The notes: generated from the sequence alone by a model not told the origin. Shown: positions 34,150 to 43,854, counted from the first letter of the stretch. The stretch: 64,000 bases of DNA from Filimonas lacunae (GCF_002355595.1 NZ_AP017422.1:6638823-6702822), one strand, 5' to 3'. Made by a program: numbers and translations.

Positions 34150-34436
34150 GAGTTGAAGTATTAGCGGGGCAAACACTAGCCGATTTAGCTATCCAGGTAA
34201 ACGGAGACGTTGCCCGCATTATAGACATAGCGTTACTCAATCATCTAAGCATTACAGATGATTTACAGGAAGACCAGTTTATAGAGGTGCCTGACATTGA
34301 CAGTGCCAAAGCAAGTATTGCCAGCGTGTTCGAAAACAAATCTATTCGTCCGGCAAGCGCTATTGAGGCGGTTCAGGAAGATATCCTGGAGGGGATCAGC
34401 TATTGGACTATTGGTTTAGATTTTAAAGTAAATTAA
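34146..34436 (+). CDS. LysM-like tail protein (gpX/gp53-like)
   Basis: 96-residue protein whose first 50 residues form a LysM-like module: VLAGQTLADLAIQVNGDVARIIDIALLNHL then DDLQEDQFIEVPD. LysM domains hold peptidoglycan or serve as a clamp in tail baseplates (P2 gpX, T4 gp53). Position before the J-like gene supports a baseplate role. Confidence 0.68.
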   Translation: MRVEVLAGQTLADLAIQVNGDVARIIDIALLNHLSITDDLQEDQFIEVPDIDSAKASIASVFENKSIRPASAIEAVQEDILEGISYWTIGLDFKVN

Positions 34437-34438
34437 AT

Positions 34439-35308
34439 ATGGCAAGAACAATAAGCGAAATACAAGCATACATTACCAATGTTTATGTTACAGAAATGGC
34501 TTCTGTCGGTTACAGTGTAACACCCGACACATGGAGCAAAGTAAACCTGCAAAGACTTTTTATTTTCGTGGTAGCGGTTTGTACATGGTCACTGGAATCG
34601 ATTTTCGACCTCCATCGAACTAATGTAGAAGCTGATATTAAAGCCCTGAAACCACCCAGCAAAGAATGGTATGCCAACAAAGCTCTTTCCTTTCAATACG
34701 GATTTCCATTGTTTAGTGATTCTGATGAGTTTAACAACACAGGTTATACCGATGAACAAATAACTGCAAGCCAGATTGTGAAATACGCTGCAGTTGTACG
34801 ACAAACAAACGCTTACGGCAGAATTATCCTCAAATTAAAGATGGCAGGATACGATGGGCAGGACTTACAACAACTGTCTGATGTACAGATAGCTGCTATC
34901 AACGAGTACTTTAGCCGTATTGAAGCTGCAGGCGATAATCTGGCGGTAACCAGTGAAGCACCTGATAAAATAAAAATGAAGTGGCGCATCCATTACAACC
35001 CATTGATACTGGATAGCAACGGAAACAGGCTGGATGGGCAGGGTAGCGATGTTGTTCGTACTGCAATTAAACAATTTCTTGTAGATGGGATGCAGTTTAG
35101 TGGCATTTATGCCTTAACGTATCATGTTGATTATCTACAAAAAATTGAAGGCATTGTAATACCTGAAGTACTTGAATGCTCTGCCAGCTATGGCAATTTT
35201 CCATTCACCACTATCAGCCAGTTATATGAGCCAGACGCGGGATGGCTCAGATTTGCAGACGAAACCGATTTAATCATTGAATACGTTCCACAAAGTGCAA
35301 TACAATAA
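34439..35308 (+). CDS. Baseplate J-like protein (gp6/gpJ family)
   Basis: 289-residue wedge component. The first part is a helical domain (IQAYITNVYVTEMASVGY, LQRLFIFVVAVCTWSLESIFDLH) and the later part has the J-like core (YGRIILKLKMAGYDGQDLQQLS; VVRTAIKQFLVDGMQFSG; YHVDYLQKIEGIVIPEVLECSASYG). Its 3' end overlaps the following gene, as gpJ and gpI do in P2. Confidence 0.65.
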   Translation: MARTISEIQAYITNVYVTEMASVGYSVTPDTWSKVNLQRLFIFVVAVCTWSLESIFDLHRTNVEADIKALKPPSKEWYANKALSFQYGFPLFSDSDEFNNTGYTDEQITASQIVKYAAVVRQTNAYGRIILKLKMAGYDGQDLQQLSDVQIAAINEYFSRIEAAGDNLAVTSEAPDKIKMKWRIHYNPLILDSNGNRLDGQGSDVVRTAIKQFLVDGMQFSGIYALTYHVDYLQKIEGIVIPEVLECSASYGNFPFTTISQLYEPDAGWLRFADETDLIIEYVPQSAIQ

Positions 35309-35783
35309 CATTTACAACGTAGAATGGAAAAAGCTGGTTAACTGGCTAACGCCTGTTACGCTTAGAAAGAAAAAGCTGTTAGCCTTGCTTTATGCGCTGG
35401 TATCTCCTATAAACGATTTACACACACGGTTTATCACGTACAAAAAAAATATAGACTACCGGCTGAAAATCAACTACCAGGTTTGTTTTCTGCAAGCAGC
35501 ATTAAATGACCGCTTTGACTATACCGGAAGACGTATACAAATAGTTCGTTCAAGACAGTTTGATCCTCAGCCTTTGTTTCTGCTACCGGAAAACAAACCC
35601 ATGGTATTGAATGCCAGGCCAGGAACAGGTAAAATCCTTTATACCAAATCGGAAACAGGACAGTTTACAGCAGATTTCATTATTAAGATACCGGCTTCGT
35701 TGCAATACGATTTAAGCGAATTAACCGCATTTGTAAATAGCTATATAGTACAATGCCGGACTTTTAAAGTACAAACATATTAA
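35292..35783 (+). CDS. Baseplate protein gp7/gpI-like
   Basis: Protein of about 160 residues after the J-like gene, where P2-type tails encode gpI. It has WKKLVNWLTPVTLRKKKLLALLYALVSPINDLH and, near the middle, FDYTGRRIQIVRSRQFDPQPLFL. I prefer the GTG at 35292 as start (overlap 17 bp); a TTG at 35277 is possible. Assignment is by order, and the family is not recognised with certainty. Confidence 0.55.
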   Translation, partial: KVQYNNIYNVEWKKLVNWLTPVTLRKKKLLALLYALVSPINDLHTRFITYKKNIDYRLKINYQVCFLQAALNDRFDYTGRRIQIVRSRQFDPQPLFLLPENKPMVLNARPGTGKILYTKSETGQFTADFIIKIPASLQYDLSELTAFVNSYIVQCRTFKVQTY

Positions 35784-35787
35784 AACA

Positions 35788-36864
35788 ATGAACAGAACAA
35801 TAGATTTTACGCAGGCCGGTGGCTTACATCTATACCAGGACACACTTGCCTATATGCAAAAAGCTTACAGTGATGTGTCCGATGCCATAGCCGGCATTTT
35901 AGGCAACAAACTTATTCTGAGTGGTTGCACTGAACAAAATGGCAGTGTAAGTGAAGGCTGGATAGTTATCAACGGAGAAGTAATTCCCTTTGCATCAGGC
36001 TTAAAAGCTGATTACATTACCATTGAAACTACCACAGCCACCGAGCAATTTGAAGATGGAGAACAAAAGCCGGTATATACAGTAAAAAAAGCACGCTTAT
36101 CTACCATCAGCTCGGGCAACGTTGCCTTTAGTGATTTTGTAAGACTTCCTTTTGGCGAAAACCTTAAAGATTTCGCATTCAATGTAAAAACGATACAAAA
36201 GGCATTAGTGCTGGAGAATGAAGTTATTCTCAGTGGTTGCGCAGCCAGTGTGAATGCGTCCATATTGTCTGTAAGCAGTGGTTATTGTATGTTCAGCGGC
36301 AAACTGGTGCAAACACCTGCTTATACCGGTGCCAGCCCTGTATATCTTAAAGAAGACGGCAACTATAGTAACACCTTGCCCATCTCCGGCACTTACATCA
36401 CTTTTGACCCATACACCAGCCAGCGCTATACAGATGTGTTGAACCGGGCGCTTACCAAAGTGGGTAAAATAGAAATGTATGAAACCAGGTCTGACCGCTT
36501 TGATGCTGCCGGAATAGGAAAATGGGAAATGAAAGGATTCCAGTTAATGGAAAGCATGCAAGGCAGGGTGCCACTGGGGTTATGGTACGATGGCAAATCT
36601 GTAGATAACATTACAGATTACGCGTATACAGTAGCGGGAACAAGGGGTGGTGAAAAAACACATACACTCTCCATTGCCGAAATGCCGAAGCATAACCACG
36701 ATCTTAAGTACTTACCCAAAGGAGGCAAGGATGGCGACAGCGTAATCGGCGCACAGCCAGGCGAAACCACTAACTCCAGCACCATGAGAGAAGCAGGTGG
36801 AGGAGCCGCACACAATAACGTGCAACCTTATACAGTAGTTGTTTACGTAAAAAGAATAGCATAA
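35788..36864 (+). CDS. Tail fibre/collar-like protein
   Basis: 358-residue protein with two repeated modules (LGNKLILSGCTEQNGSVSEGWIVINGEV and VLENEVILSGCAASVNASILSVSSG) and a C-terminal part typical of tail-collar fibres: HTLSIAEMPKHNHDLKY and AHNNVQPYTVVVYVKRIA. Such ends trimerise around metal-binding His pairs in phage fibres. It likely attaches distal fibres to the baseplate. Confidence 0.72.
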   Translation: MNRTIDFTQAGGLHLYQDTLAYMQKAYSDVSDAIAGILGNKLILSGCTEQNGSVSEGWIVINGEVIPFASGLKADYITIETTTATEQFEDGEQKPVYTVKKARLSTISSGNVAFSDFVRLPFGENLKDFAFNVKTIQKALVLENEVILSGCAASVNASILSVSSGYCMFSGKLVQTPAYTGASPVYLKEDGNYSNTLPISGTYITFDPYTSQRYTDVLNRALTKVGKIEMYETRSDRFDAAGIGKWEMKGFQLMESMQGRVPLGLWYDGKSVDNITDYAYTVAGTRGGEKTHTLSIAEMPKHNHDLKYLPKGGKDGDSVIGAQPGETTNSSTMREAGGGAAHNNVQPYTVVVYVKRIA

Positions 36865-36866
36865 CA

Positions 36867-38027
36867 ATGGCAACAAAAACAATAGATCAACTGAAAGCCC
36901 TGTTTAAAAATGGCGACAAGCCTAATCAACAGGCATTTTATGATTTCATGGAAAGCTACAGGCATGTAAGCAGCAAAATAGCTGTCAGTGATTTAACTGC
37001 AGAGCTTTACAGCGTTATTTCTTCCATGCCTCCTGCCAATGCTTATGAACAACTCTTAAGCATGGTACAGGGCAAAGCCAGCCCTGCCGATATTTTATCG
37101 GCAATAGCAGCAGCAAGAGGTACAACCATCGCCCCTGTTGAAAATGGAAAGATACCTACAGCTTACCTGCCCGACCTGTCAGCTTCTGTTTCTGTTACAG
37201 ATGCATTCACCACCAACGTCACCGTAGGCGGCATTCCGTCAGGCACGCTTATTGAAAAAGGCAGATCCCTGATAGATATCATTGAGTCAATGCTTACCAC
37301 TACCTATTACCCTACCATCACCGAACCTTCCTTCTCGTTAGGGAACGATGCTGGCAGCTTACGTAAAATTGGCGCTTCACTTAATGTAACACTCACCTTT
37401 AACTTTAACCAGGGCAGCATCCAAAACGGCTGGAATAGTACTTTACAGGGTAACCGTGCAGGCGCAGCTATTGATTATACTTTCATCAAGGCCGACAACT
37501 CTAGCTATGCCAATCAGCCACAAGCAGGAAAAACCTATACAGTAAATGCACACGCGGTTATACAAGGGGTGAATATATTTAAAGCGCAGGTAAACTATGC
37601 AGCAGGGCCGCAACCCCTTGATAGCGATGGGAACAACTACAACACAGCTCTTCCTGCAGCAAAATCGCCGGTAGTAAGTACATCCTTTGAAGGGGTATAT
37701 CCCATATTGGCCACCACTACCGCTATAACCACAGCTACAGAACAAGCACTGGTTTCCATGCTAACCGGAAACAATATTGAAGTTAACCTCATTGCAGAAA
37801 GCACTGGTAATAAGCAATCCATCTGGATTCCCACTGTTTGGGTCACCAGCCGGCCACTACAGAGCATTCAATATTTTAACACCGTTTCCAATGCTTACGA
37901 CAGTACTAATAAAGTAAGCGACTTTGCAATAACCGATGTTACCATAGATGGCATAGCCTATAAAAAATACACCAATCAGACTTCTGACCGTGGTTCTTTA
38001 AAAGTAAAGCTCATCTTAACAAGCTAA
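36867..38027 (+). CDS. Tail fibre-like protein
   Basis: 386-residue protein starting 2 bp after the collar gene. N-terminal helical attachment part (TIDQLKALFKNGDKPNQQAFYDFMESY), then the fibre linker ENGKIPTAYLPDL, followed by strand-rich repeats with Thr, Ser and Asn bias and an Ig-like end. Probably one of the long fibres or a fibre support. No receptor-binding family is recognised. Confidence 0.62.
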   Translation: MATKTIDQLKALFKNGDKPNQQAFYDFMESYRHVSSKIAVSDLTAELYSVISSMPPANAYEQLLSMVQGKASPADILSAIAAARGTTIAPVENGKIPTAYLPDLSASVSVTDAFTTNVTVGGIPSGTLIEKGRSLIDIIESMLTTTYYPTITEPSFSLGNDAGSLRKIGASLNVTLTFNFNQGSIQNGWNSTLQGNRAGAAIDYTFIKADNSSYANQPQAGKTYTVNAHAVIQGVNIFKAQVNYAAGPQPLDSDGNNYNTALPAAKSPVVSTSFEGVYPILATTTAITTATEQALVSMLTGNNIEVNLIAESTGNKQSIWIPTVWVTSRPLQSIQYFNTVSNAYDSTNKVSDFAITDVTIDGIAYKKYTNQTSDRGSLKVKLILTS

Positions 38028-38099
38028 CCCCGTTTTTATACAGGCATACACATTCAATTAAACAGCGCACTTAAAGGCGCACTAAAATACTATTGCTCT

Positions 38100-39890
38100 A
38101 TGGCAAGAGAAAAAGGATCTTTTTCATTTAGTGGAAACCTGGAAGTAGCAAAAAAGGGCGCGCTGGATGCGCGCACTTTTTGCCCTACTTATGCAGACCT
38201 TCTGGCATTCACTTCCGCAAATTTTATTTATAATGGCCACCTCGTTTCTGTTTGGGATACAGACGTCAGCAAGCGCGGCTTATATCGTTGCATCAACGAA
38301 AACGATTTAAGCAATGCGGCCAGCTGGCAAAAGGTGGGTGACGATATAGACCTGTCAGCTGTTGAAAAAACAGTGAATAAAAATTCGCCCAATGGCTACG
38401 CAGGGCTTGATGGCAGTGGTTTAATACCCGCCACTATTTTACCCAGCTACGTTGATGATGTAATAGAAAAAGCCAATCTGGCAGCAATGCCCACACCTGG
38501 CGAAACAGGGAAAATATACGTAGCCCTTGATTCCAACAAAACCTACCGCTGGTCAGGAAGCGCGTATATAGAAATTTCACCTTCCCCAGGCAGTTCCGAC
38601 GCAGTAATAGAAGGTAGCTCCAACCTGTATTTTACTCAGGCACGCGCTGTTGCAACCCCTCTTACAGGCCTCACCGCTACAACAGGTACTCCAACAGCCA
38701 GCGATTCGATATTATCCGGGTTTGGAAAAATAGTAAACTTTGTAAACAATATTGCCACCACTATACGTGGCACAGTCTTAACAGGCTTTACTTCAGCCAG
38801 CACTGCCGTTACCGCAGCAGATACTGTGTTATCAGCTACAGGAAAACTTCAGGGCCAGGTTACGAACCTGCAATCCAATATACCCACCACCACTGAAATG
38901 CAAACCGGTACAGACAATACCAAATTTGCTACTCCATCACGCATCACCAGCTGGTGGACATGGGTAAAAACACAAGCCCAGATTTTTAGCAGCAAAGTAA
39001 CAGCTGCCGTTATACGTCATGCTCCTCAAAGCGCAACACCTGCCACACTGGAAAACGGAGATATATGGCTCGAAAGCACCAACAACAGGTTACGTATGCA
39101 AAAGGGTACGCAAACAGTGGACGTGTTGTCCAGTGCCGACAACTACCTGTTTGTAGGCGCTAACCCACGCCTGGTACAAACCAATGCATTAGGCGATCTT
39201 TCTGCCACACAAGAAATAGCAGAAGGTTTTGTTACTGATACGGATATTACAGGTGCCATTACAGCGGCCACTTATAATGTAGCAAACAATTACACAGCTA
39301 ATGTTACGCCTCTCAACAATAAAACCCTTTTCCAGGGACAGTGGTACAAGAACAACTCGGATCTCTTCTTTGCTACCGACGACAACACTTGCTTCAAAGT
39401 TGGGAAGGCATCTGATTCTACATTATATATTGCCTACACTGATGTAGCCACTTCCTCTACCAACGAAACCCAAGCGTATAGTTATATATTACCTGCAAAT
39501 ACACTTTCGGCTAATGGACAATCCATTGAATTTGAATTTTTATCAGCACTTTCCAACTCATATTACGATAAAACGATAAAACTTTACTGGGGCAACAATG
39601 TAGTTGCAACTGCTTCAATCATTAATTCTTTAATGCCCAAAAGCAATGTTCTGATAAAAGGGAAAATAATAAGGAGCGGGCAGTCAGCAATAAGGGTCTC
39701 CTATAACTATGTTGTGGAAACTGATGATGGAGGTGGGAACCCCAGAAGTATAGTAAACGCAAGTGCTATAGACATAACAGGCGTAAACTTTACAGTATCC
39801 AATAACATAACAACCACCATGCAGGCGGGTAACGCTTCTGCCAACGAAATAGTTGCAAAAACGTTTGCATTGACTCATAAGACCGTTTAA
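38100..39890 (+). CDS. Long tail fibre-like protein
   Basis: 596-residue protein with the linker GYAGLDGSGLIPATILPSYVDDV, a sugar-binding-like segment (GKIYVALDSNKTYRWSGSAYIEI), repeats of phage-fibre type (NLYFTQARAVATPLTGLTATTG, SDSILSGFGKIVNFVNNI, TVLSATGKLQGQ), and a final beta domain. No C-terminal chaperone motif is seen. It precedes the three LRR genes, so it may carry them. Confidence 0.62.
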   Translation: MAREKGSFSFSGNLEVAKKGALDARTFCPTYADLLAFTSANFIYNGHLVSVWDTDVSKRGLYRCINENDLSNAASWQKVGDDIDLSAVEKTVNKNSPNGYAGLDGSGLIPATILPSYVDDVIEKANLAAMPTPGETGKIYVALDSNKTYRWSGSAYIEISPSPGSSDAVIEGSSNLYFTQARAVATPLTGLTATTGTPTASDSILSGFGKIVNFVNNIATTIRGTVLTGFTSASTAVTAADTVLSATGKLQGQVTNLQSNIPTTTEMQTGTDNTKFATPSRITSWWTWVKTQAQIFSSKVTAAVIRHAPQSATPATLENGDIWLESTNNRLRMQKGTQTVDVLSSADNYLFVGANPRLVQTNALGDLSATQEIAEGFVTDTDITGAITAATYNVANNYTANVTPLNNKTLFQGQWYKNNSDLFFATDDNTCFKVGKASDSTLYIAYTDVATSSTNETQAYSYILPANTLSANGQSIEFEFLSALSNSYYDKTIKLYWGNNVVATASIINSLMPKSNVLIKGKIIRSGQSAIRVSYNYVVETDDGGGNPRSIVNASAIDITGVNFTVSNNITTTMQAGNASANEIVAKTFALTHKTV

Positions 39891-39969
39891 TCCCTTATAA
39901 CAAACACTGGGATAGATAATAGTCAAAGTGAATGAGTTAAAAAAGCAAAGCAATAATACTTCACCACCT

Positions 39970-41274
39970 ATGATACTACAGTTTAACCATAAAACACTTC
40001 GCTTTGGAGGCGATATGATATTTATAGTCAGTGGAACATCTTTAACAGGCGGCTCTATCCAACTTACAGGAACTACCGGCCTGCCTTTTAGCATTACCAT
40101 AGACCCGGGCGATGGAACAGATAAGCTGACTTATCCTTCCATAGGAACAACGTTAAGATTGTATAATACAGGCAATGTGAACATCAACCCCGATGCCGGC
40201 ATGTATCAATGCCCGGTATGGAGCACAGGCAATAAAACAGACCGGATTGTAAGAATCAGTTGTTCTAACTGGGCAGCTATTTCCGGCATTTCCATTACGG
40301 GTCTCTTTTTATCCAAGCCTCAAAAGCTGAATATCCCATTTAATGCCATGTACAGGTTGAAAAACCTGCACATGGCGCAATCGGGTATTTATGCACAGAT
40401 CACAGAATTTGACACGGGCGTATTATCCTTACCTTCTTTTACCAGCCTTTCTATAGCAGGTCAGTACTTTACTACAGACAGCAGGTTTTATGGCAATATT
40501 CAAAATGATATTTTAAATGCCCGTTTAACAACACTTACATGGACAGGTGTAGGCACAGGTAATACAGCAACAAGTAAAAACAAAGCCTTTGCTTCTACCA
40601 ACTTCCTGGCAGTGAACCCCATTACCCTTCCGCAATTGCAATCACTAACTATAGAGTATTCTTACCTGGCGGGGTATGATGATAGTGAGTCAGGGGAAGG
40701 AGCTTATCCTGATGTATGGAATACGTTTCCCAATCTTAAAGCTTTTTCATTAAACCTTGGGCTGTTTACCAGGATGCCGGAAAAACTCAATTATCTACCG
40801 GTTACCCTGCAAACACTTAATTTTTTATATTCTGCTTTCGTAAAAGACTGGACAGACTTAAGCAACCTGGTAAATCTTGTTGAGATTAATTTTACGGGTA
40901 ATGGACAATTCACCAGTTCACTGCCCTCCTGGATGTCGGCACTTACAAAATTAAAGCGGCTAAGATTAACATCCGTAGGCGCCAATGGCAACACTACTGA
41001 CACCAATTGGCAAAACAATTTTTACACCAATCTATACCAGCTGGTTGTTGCTAATGCTCCGATTACAGGCACATCAGCCAGCCCATTCCGGAGCATGACT
41101 ATTTCCACCAGGAACGCCGATGGTACTATCGTCAGTATGCAACTAGTCAGTGGAACAGAACAGGCGCCTGCCGGCTTTATGCCTGGTATCAGCAACGGCA
41201 CACCGGCTTCGCCGGCTGAAATGATCTATGTTTTGAAAAATCAGTACGATCACACTATTGCTTATCCAGCTTAA
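39970..41274 (+). CDS. LRR-containing putative receptor-binding protein, copy 1
   Basis: 434-residue protein. The start at 39970 (MILQFNHKTLRFGG) matches the N termini of copies 2 and 3; a GTG at 39928 is possible. The N-terminal beta region (about 1-110; GDGTDKLTYPS, NKTDRIVRISCS) is followed by about nine leucine-rich repeats (LPQLQSLTIEYSYLAGY, LKAFSLNLGLFTRMPEKLNYL, LVNLVEINFTGNGQFTSSLP, LTKLKRLRLTS). The C-terminal module is PFRSMTI, then APAGFMPGISNGTPASPAEM, and YDHTIAYPA. LRRs are unusual for tail fibres and are protein/glycan binding folds. Confidence 0.7.
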   Translation: MILQFNHKTLRFGGDMIFIVSGTSLTGGSIQLTGTTGLPFSITIDPGDGTDKLTYPSIGTTLRLYNTGNVNINPDAGMYQCPVWSTGNKTDRIVRISCSNWAAISGISITGLFLSKPQKLNIPFNAMYRLKNLHMAQSGIYAQITEFDTGVLSLPSFTSLSIAGQYFTTDSRFYGNIQNDILNARLTTLTWTGVGTGNTATSKNKAFASTNFLAVNPITLPQLQSLTIEYSYLAGYDDSESGEGAYPDVWNTFPNLKAFSLNLGLFTRMPEKLNYLPVTLQTLNFLYSAFVKDWTDLSNLVNLVEINFTGNGQFTSSLPSWMSALTKLKRLRLTSVGANGNTTDTNWQNNFYTNLYQLVVANAPITGTSASPFRSMTISTRNADGTIVSMQLVSGTEQAPAGFMPGISNGTPASPAEMIYVLKNQYDHTIAYPA

Positions 41275-41319
41275 TATTTCCGGGTTATTAATACCATTCA
41301 CTACGACAAAAAAGATACA

Positions 41320-42555
41320 ATGATTTTCAGTTATAGCAATACATGGAACTTCCTGCATAAAGGAATGCAGTTTCCCGGACCTGCGGGCGCCACTTCAGGT
41401 CAGATAAGATTTATATTCAACAGCCCCTCTTCTGTTATTGTAAATTATGGAGACGGCTCTTTGATTACATATCCTACAGGAACTGCTAACAGGGTACAAC
41501 TCGATGCTGGTACAAATTCAGACATAACCGCCAGCTTTCCTAAATACACCTATACACAAGGAGACGCATCTACCATCAGACAAATAAAAATAAAGCTTCC
41601 TGAACCAGAGAAGCTCATCAGCATAAGCATTGACAGCAACATGCTTACCATGCAGCAATCGCTACCTGTCAGGTTTGCGCAGTTGACAAATCTGGGCACT
41701 TTGGCACTGGTAAACCTACAGCTTACCGGTATTGATGAAAATTACCTGAAGCTTAATAATATCACCTTCCTCTCACTTAGAAACGCATTTCAACAAGGCA
41801 CACGTTATTATGGCAGTATTCCCACAGATATGCTTACAGGAAAAAAGTATACCACACTAGGCTATGCAAGCCAGCTGGGAGGAAAAAGCTTTTCTCAATC
41901 TAATCTTGATCAAATAGCGCCCAACCTAGGTTCTACCTTGGTTACACTCGCTTTAGATGGCAACAATTTTACAGACGTCAATGGAACAGATGGAGCCTTA
42001 CCTGAAAACTTTTCTGATTTAAAAGTACTTACCACCTTAAACTTAAACAGTAACTCCTTTACAGCACCGCCTGCGGTCATCAATAGTATCACATCACTTA
42101 TAAGTTTAACCATCTCCATTAATCCATTGGCCACATGGGGTAATCTGGGAGCACTTATTAATTTAAACACCTTATCACTGGCCTCCTGCCCTTTGCTACA
42201 GCCCGTGGTGCCAGGCTACTTTGCCAGCTTAACTAAATTAAAAAACCTTCACTTTGCAGGCAGTTTTGGTAACACCACCAATGCAGAAGCTTTTATTAGC
42301 TCGTTCTATAGCTTTGTAACAACGAATACAGCCCTAACCGGAGCCAATACCCTCCCCTTCAGGGGCATGACCATAGTTATCGGGAATAATGCATCAGATA
42401 ACGTATCAGCTTCCGGGCATATCATAACAGGCACCTACCAGGCTCCGACAGGCTATGTACAGGGAAGCAACAATGGCACACCTGGTTCCGCCCTGGAAAT
42501 GATTTATGTTTTAGAAACCCAATATGGCCATAAGTGGACATACAGAACAGCTTAA
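41320..42555 (+). CDS. LRR-containing putative receptor-binding protein, copy 2
   Basis: 411-residue paralogue of copies 1 and 3. The first 100 residues carry INY-type strands with GDGSLITYPTG; the repeat region has LTNLGTLALVNLQLTGI, LKVLTTLNLNSNSFTAPPAVI, ITSLISLTISINPLATW and LINLNTLSLASCPLLQ. The C-terminal module is PFRGMTI, GTYQAPTGYVQGSNNGTPG, YGHKWTYRTA. Divergence between copies is high in the repeats and low in the end module, which points to selection for different binding surfaces on one scaffold. Confidence 0.7.
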   Translation: MIFSYSNTWNFLHKGMQFPGPAGATSGQIRFIFNSPSSVIVNYGDGSLITYPTGTANRVQLDAGTNSDITASFPKYTYTQGDASTIRQIKIKLPEPEKLISISIDSNMLTMQQSLPVRFAQLTNLGTLALVNLQLTGIDENYLKLNNITFLSLRNAFQQGTRYYGSIPTDMLTGKKYTTLGYASQLGGKSFSQSNLDQIAPNLGSTLVTLALDGNNFTDVNGTDGALPENFSDLKVLTTLNLNSNSFTAPPAVINSITSLISLTISINPLATWGNLGALINLNTLSLASCPLLQPVVPGYFASLTKLKNLHFAGSFGNTTNAEAFISSFYSFVTTNTALTGANTLPFRGMTIVIGNNASDNVSASGHIITGTYQAPTGYVQGSNNGTPGSALEMIYVLETQYGHKWTYRTA

Positions 42556-42558
42556 CTT

Positions 42559-43854
42559 ATGATTCTACAGTATAAAAACAGATGCCTGCAACATGGAGGT
42601 AATATCAGCTTTATTGTTACAGGAACAGCCTTCCCGACCGGAACGATTTCGCTCATAGCTTCAAAAGCATTTACAATAACTGTTTACCACAATGACGGCA
42701 CGGTTCCCATCACCTATAACTCTGTTAGCAATGCTATCTACCTATACCCCGTAGGAAACACTTCTATCGATGCTACTATCGGACGTTTTGGAGGAAAAAC
42801 TTTTGCAGATGGTAATAAAACAGACCGTATCATCACCATCACCTGCTCTGACTGGAACGCCATTACATCACTTGGCCTTAGCGGGCAGCAGTTTTCAAAA
42901 ACGCAGGTATTGGGCGTTCCATTCAGGTTAATGAGAAATCTCGCCGGCTTTTCTGCTATTAACGGATTAGCATCAGGCACCATTTACCAGCATATTTCCG
43001 AGCTTGATCAGGCATTGTTTACCTTACCCAAACTAAGAACGTTACAGCTGGGAGGTATTAGCTTCGAACCCACCAGCCGTTACTATGGATATATGCAACC
43101 ACAAATGCTAAACCCACAGTTAACAAACCTGGCCATAGGTGGCCCGGGGTTTACCGGCAAAACATTTGGAGCAAGCAATCTCACTGCCATCAATGGCACC
43201 AGCATGCCCAACCTCATTACCTTTGGCTTTAATGCTGGTATGATCAGTGGCGATGACAATGGCTTTGGAGAAGGTCCATTTCCCATGGAATGGACTACAC
43301 TCAGCAAATTAGCCAGCTTTAACTGCAATGCCACACAATGGACAAAATTGCCAGATAGATTGAATGACCTGTCTCCCACCGTTATCAGCCTGGGTATTAC
43401 CTATTGCGCAAATCTTAAAGCTTGGGCAACAGATTTATCCAATCTGCCTAACCTGGCTACACTTATCCTGAATGGATGTACTGCATTTCCCACCACCCTG
43501 CCCTCCTATATAGGAAATCTAACCAAACTAAAAACACTCAATTACAATGGTGTATTTCCTTTAACACGCACGGCCGGTACAGTGGACGAGCTCATTCAAA
43601 GCTGGTATGAATATGTAGTGAATAATGTGTCTTTAACCGACAGCAACACAGTACCATTCAGAGGAATGAAGTTTGATTTACGCGCACTGGATGTAGTAAA
43701 TAATCCTAACTCTGTTCAAATTCCGGAAGGAACCTACCAGGCATCCACCGGTTTTGTACAAGGGAGCAACAATGGTACACCCACCTCCTCGCTGGAAAGA
43801 TTGTATGTACTGGAAAAAAATTACGGACACACCTGGAGCTATAGAACCCAATAA
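42559..43854 (+). CDS. LRR-containing putative receptor-binding protein, copy 3
   Basis: 431-residue paralogue, four bases after copy 2. Start MILQYKNRCLQHGG; beta region with NKTDRIITITCS as in copy 1; repeats include LPKLRTLQLGGISFEP, MPNLITFGFNAGMISG, LSKLASFNCNATQWTKLP, LPNLATLILNGCTAFP and LTKLKTLNYNG; end module PFRGMKF, GTYQASTGFVQGSNNGTPT and YGHTWSYRTQ. It is the last gene of the locus and is followed by a strong terminator. Confidence 0.7.
   Translation: MILQYKNRCLQHGGNISFIVTGTAFPTGTISLIASKAFTITVYHNDGTVPITYNSVSNAIYLYPVGNTSIDATIGRFGGKTFADGNKTDRIITITCSDWNAITSLGLSGQQFSKTQVLGVPFRLMRNLAGFSAINGLASGTIYQHISELDQALFTLPKLRTLQLGGISFEPTSRYYGYMQPQMLNPQLTNLAIGGPGFTGKTFGASNLTAINGTSMPNLITFGFNAGMISGDDNGFGEGPFPMEWTTLSKLASFNCNATQWTKLPDRLNDLSPTVISLGITYCANLKAWATDLSNLPNLATLILNGCTAFPTTLPSYIGNLTKLKTLNYNGVFPLTRTAGTVDELIQSWYEYVVNNVSLTDSNTVPFRGMKFDLRALDVVNNPNSVQIPEGTYQASTGFVQGSNNGTPTSSLERLYVLEKNYGHTWSYRTQ

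Larger units (their letters stand above)
22723..43854. mobile_element. Phage-tail-derived locus (contractile tailocin-like)
   Basis: A 21-kb block holding, in order, a cI/LexA-like repressor, a DnaA-domain-IV-like protein, two small unknown proteins, an inverted tail-completion-like gene, a lysis set, contractile sheath, tube, frameshifted chaperone, tape measure, hub, spike, baseplate, fibres and three LRR paralogues. No capsid, portal, terminase, integrase or DNA replication gene is visible, and no flanking direct repeat was noticed. Genes are tightly packed and intact. This is the pattern of R-type pyocin-like particles rather than of a decaying prophage. Confidence 0.8.

Noticed and set aside
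22723-43854. Type VI secretion, extracellular contractile injection system (eCIS) or complete prophage
   Set aside because: No ClpV/AAA+ ATPase, TssJLM or multiple sheath genes; a tape measure and lysis genes are present; head, packaging and integration genes are missing.
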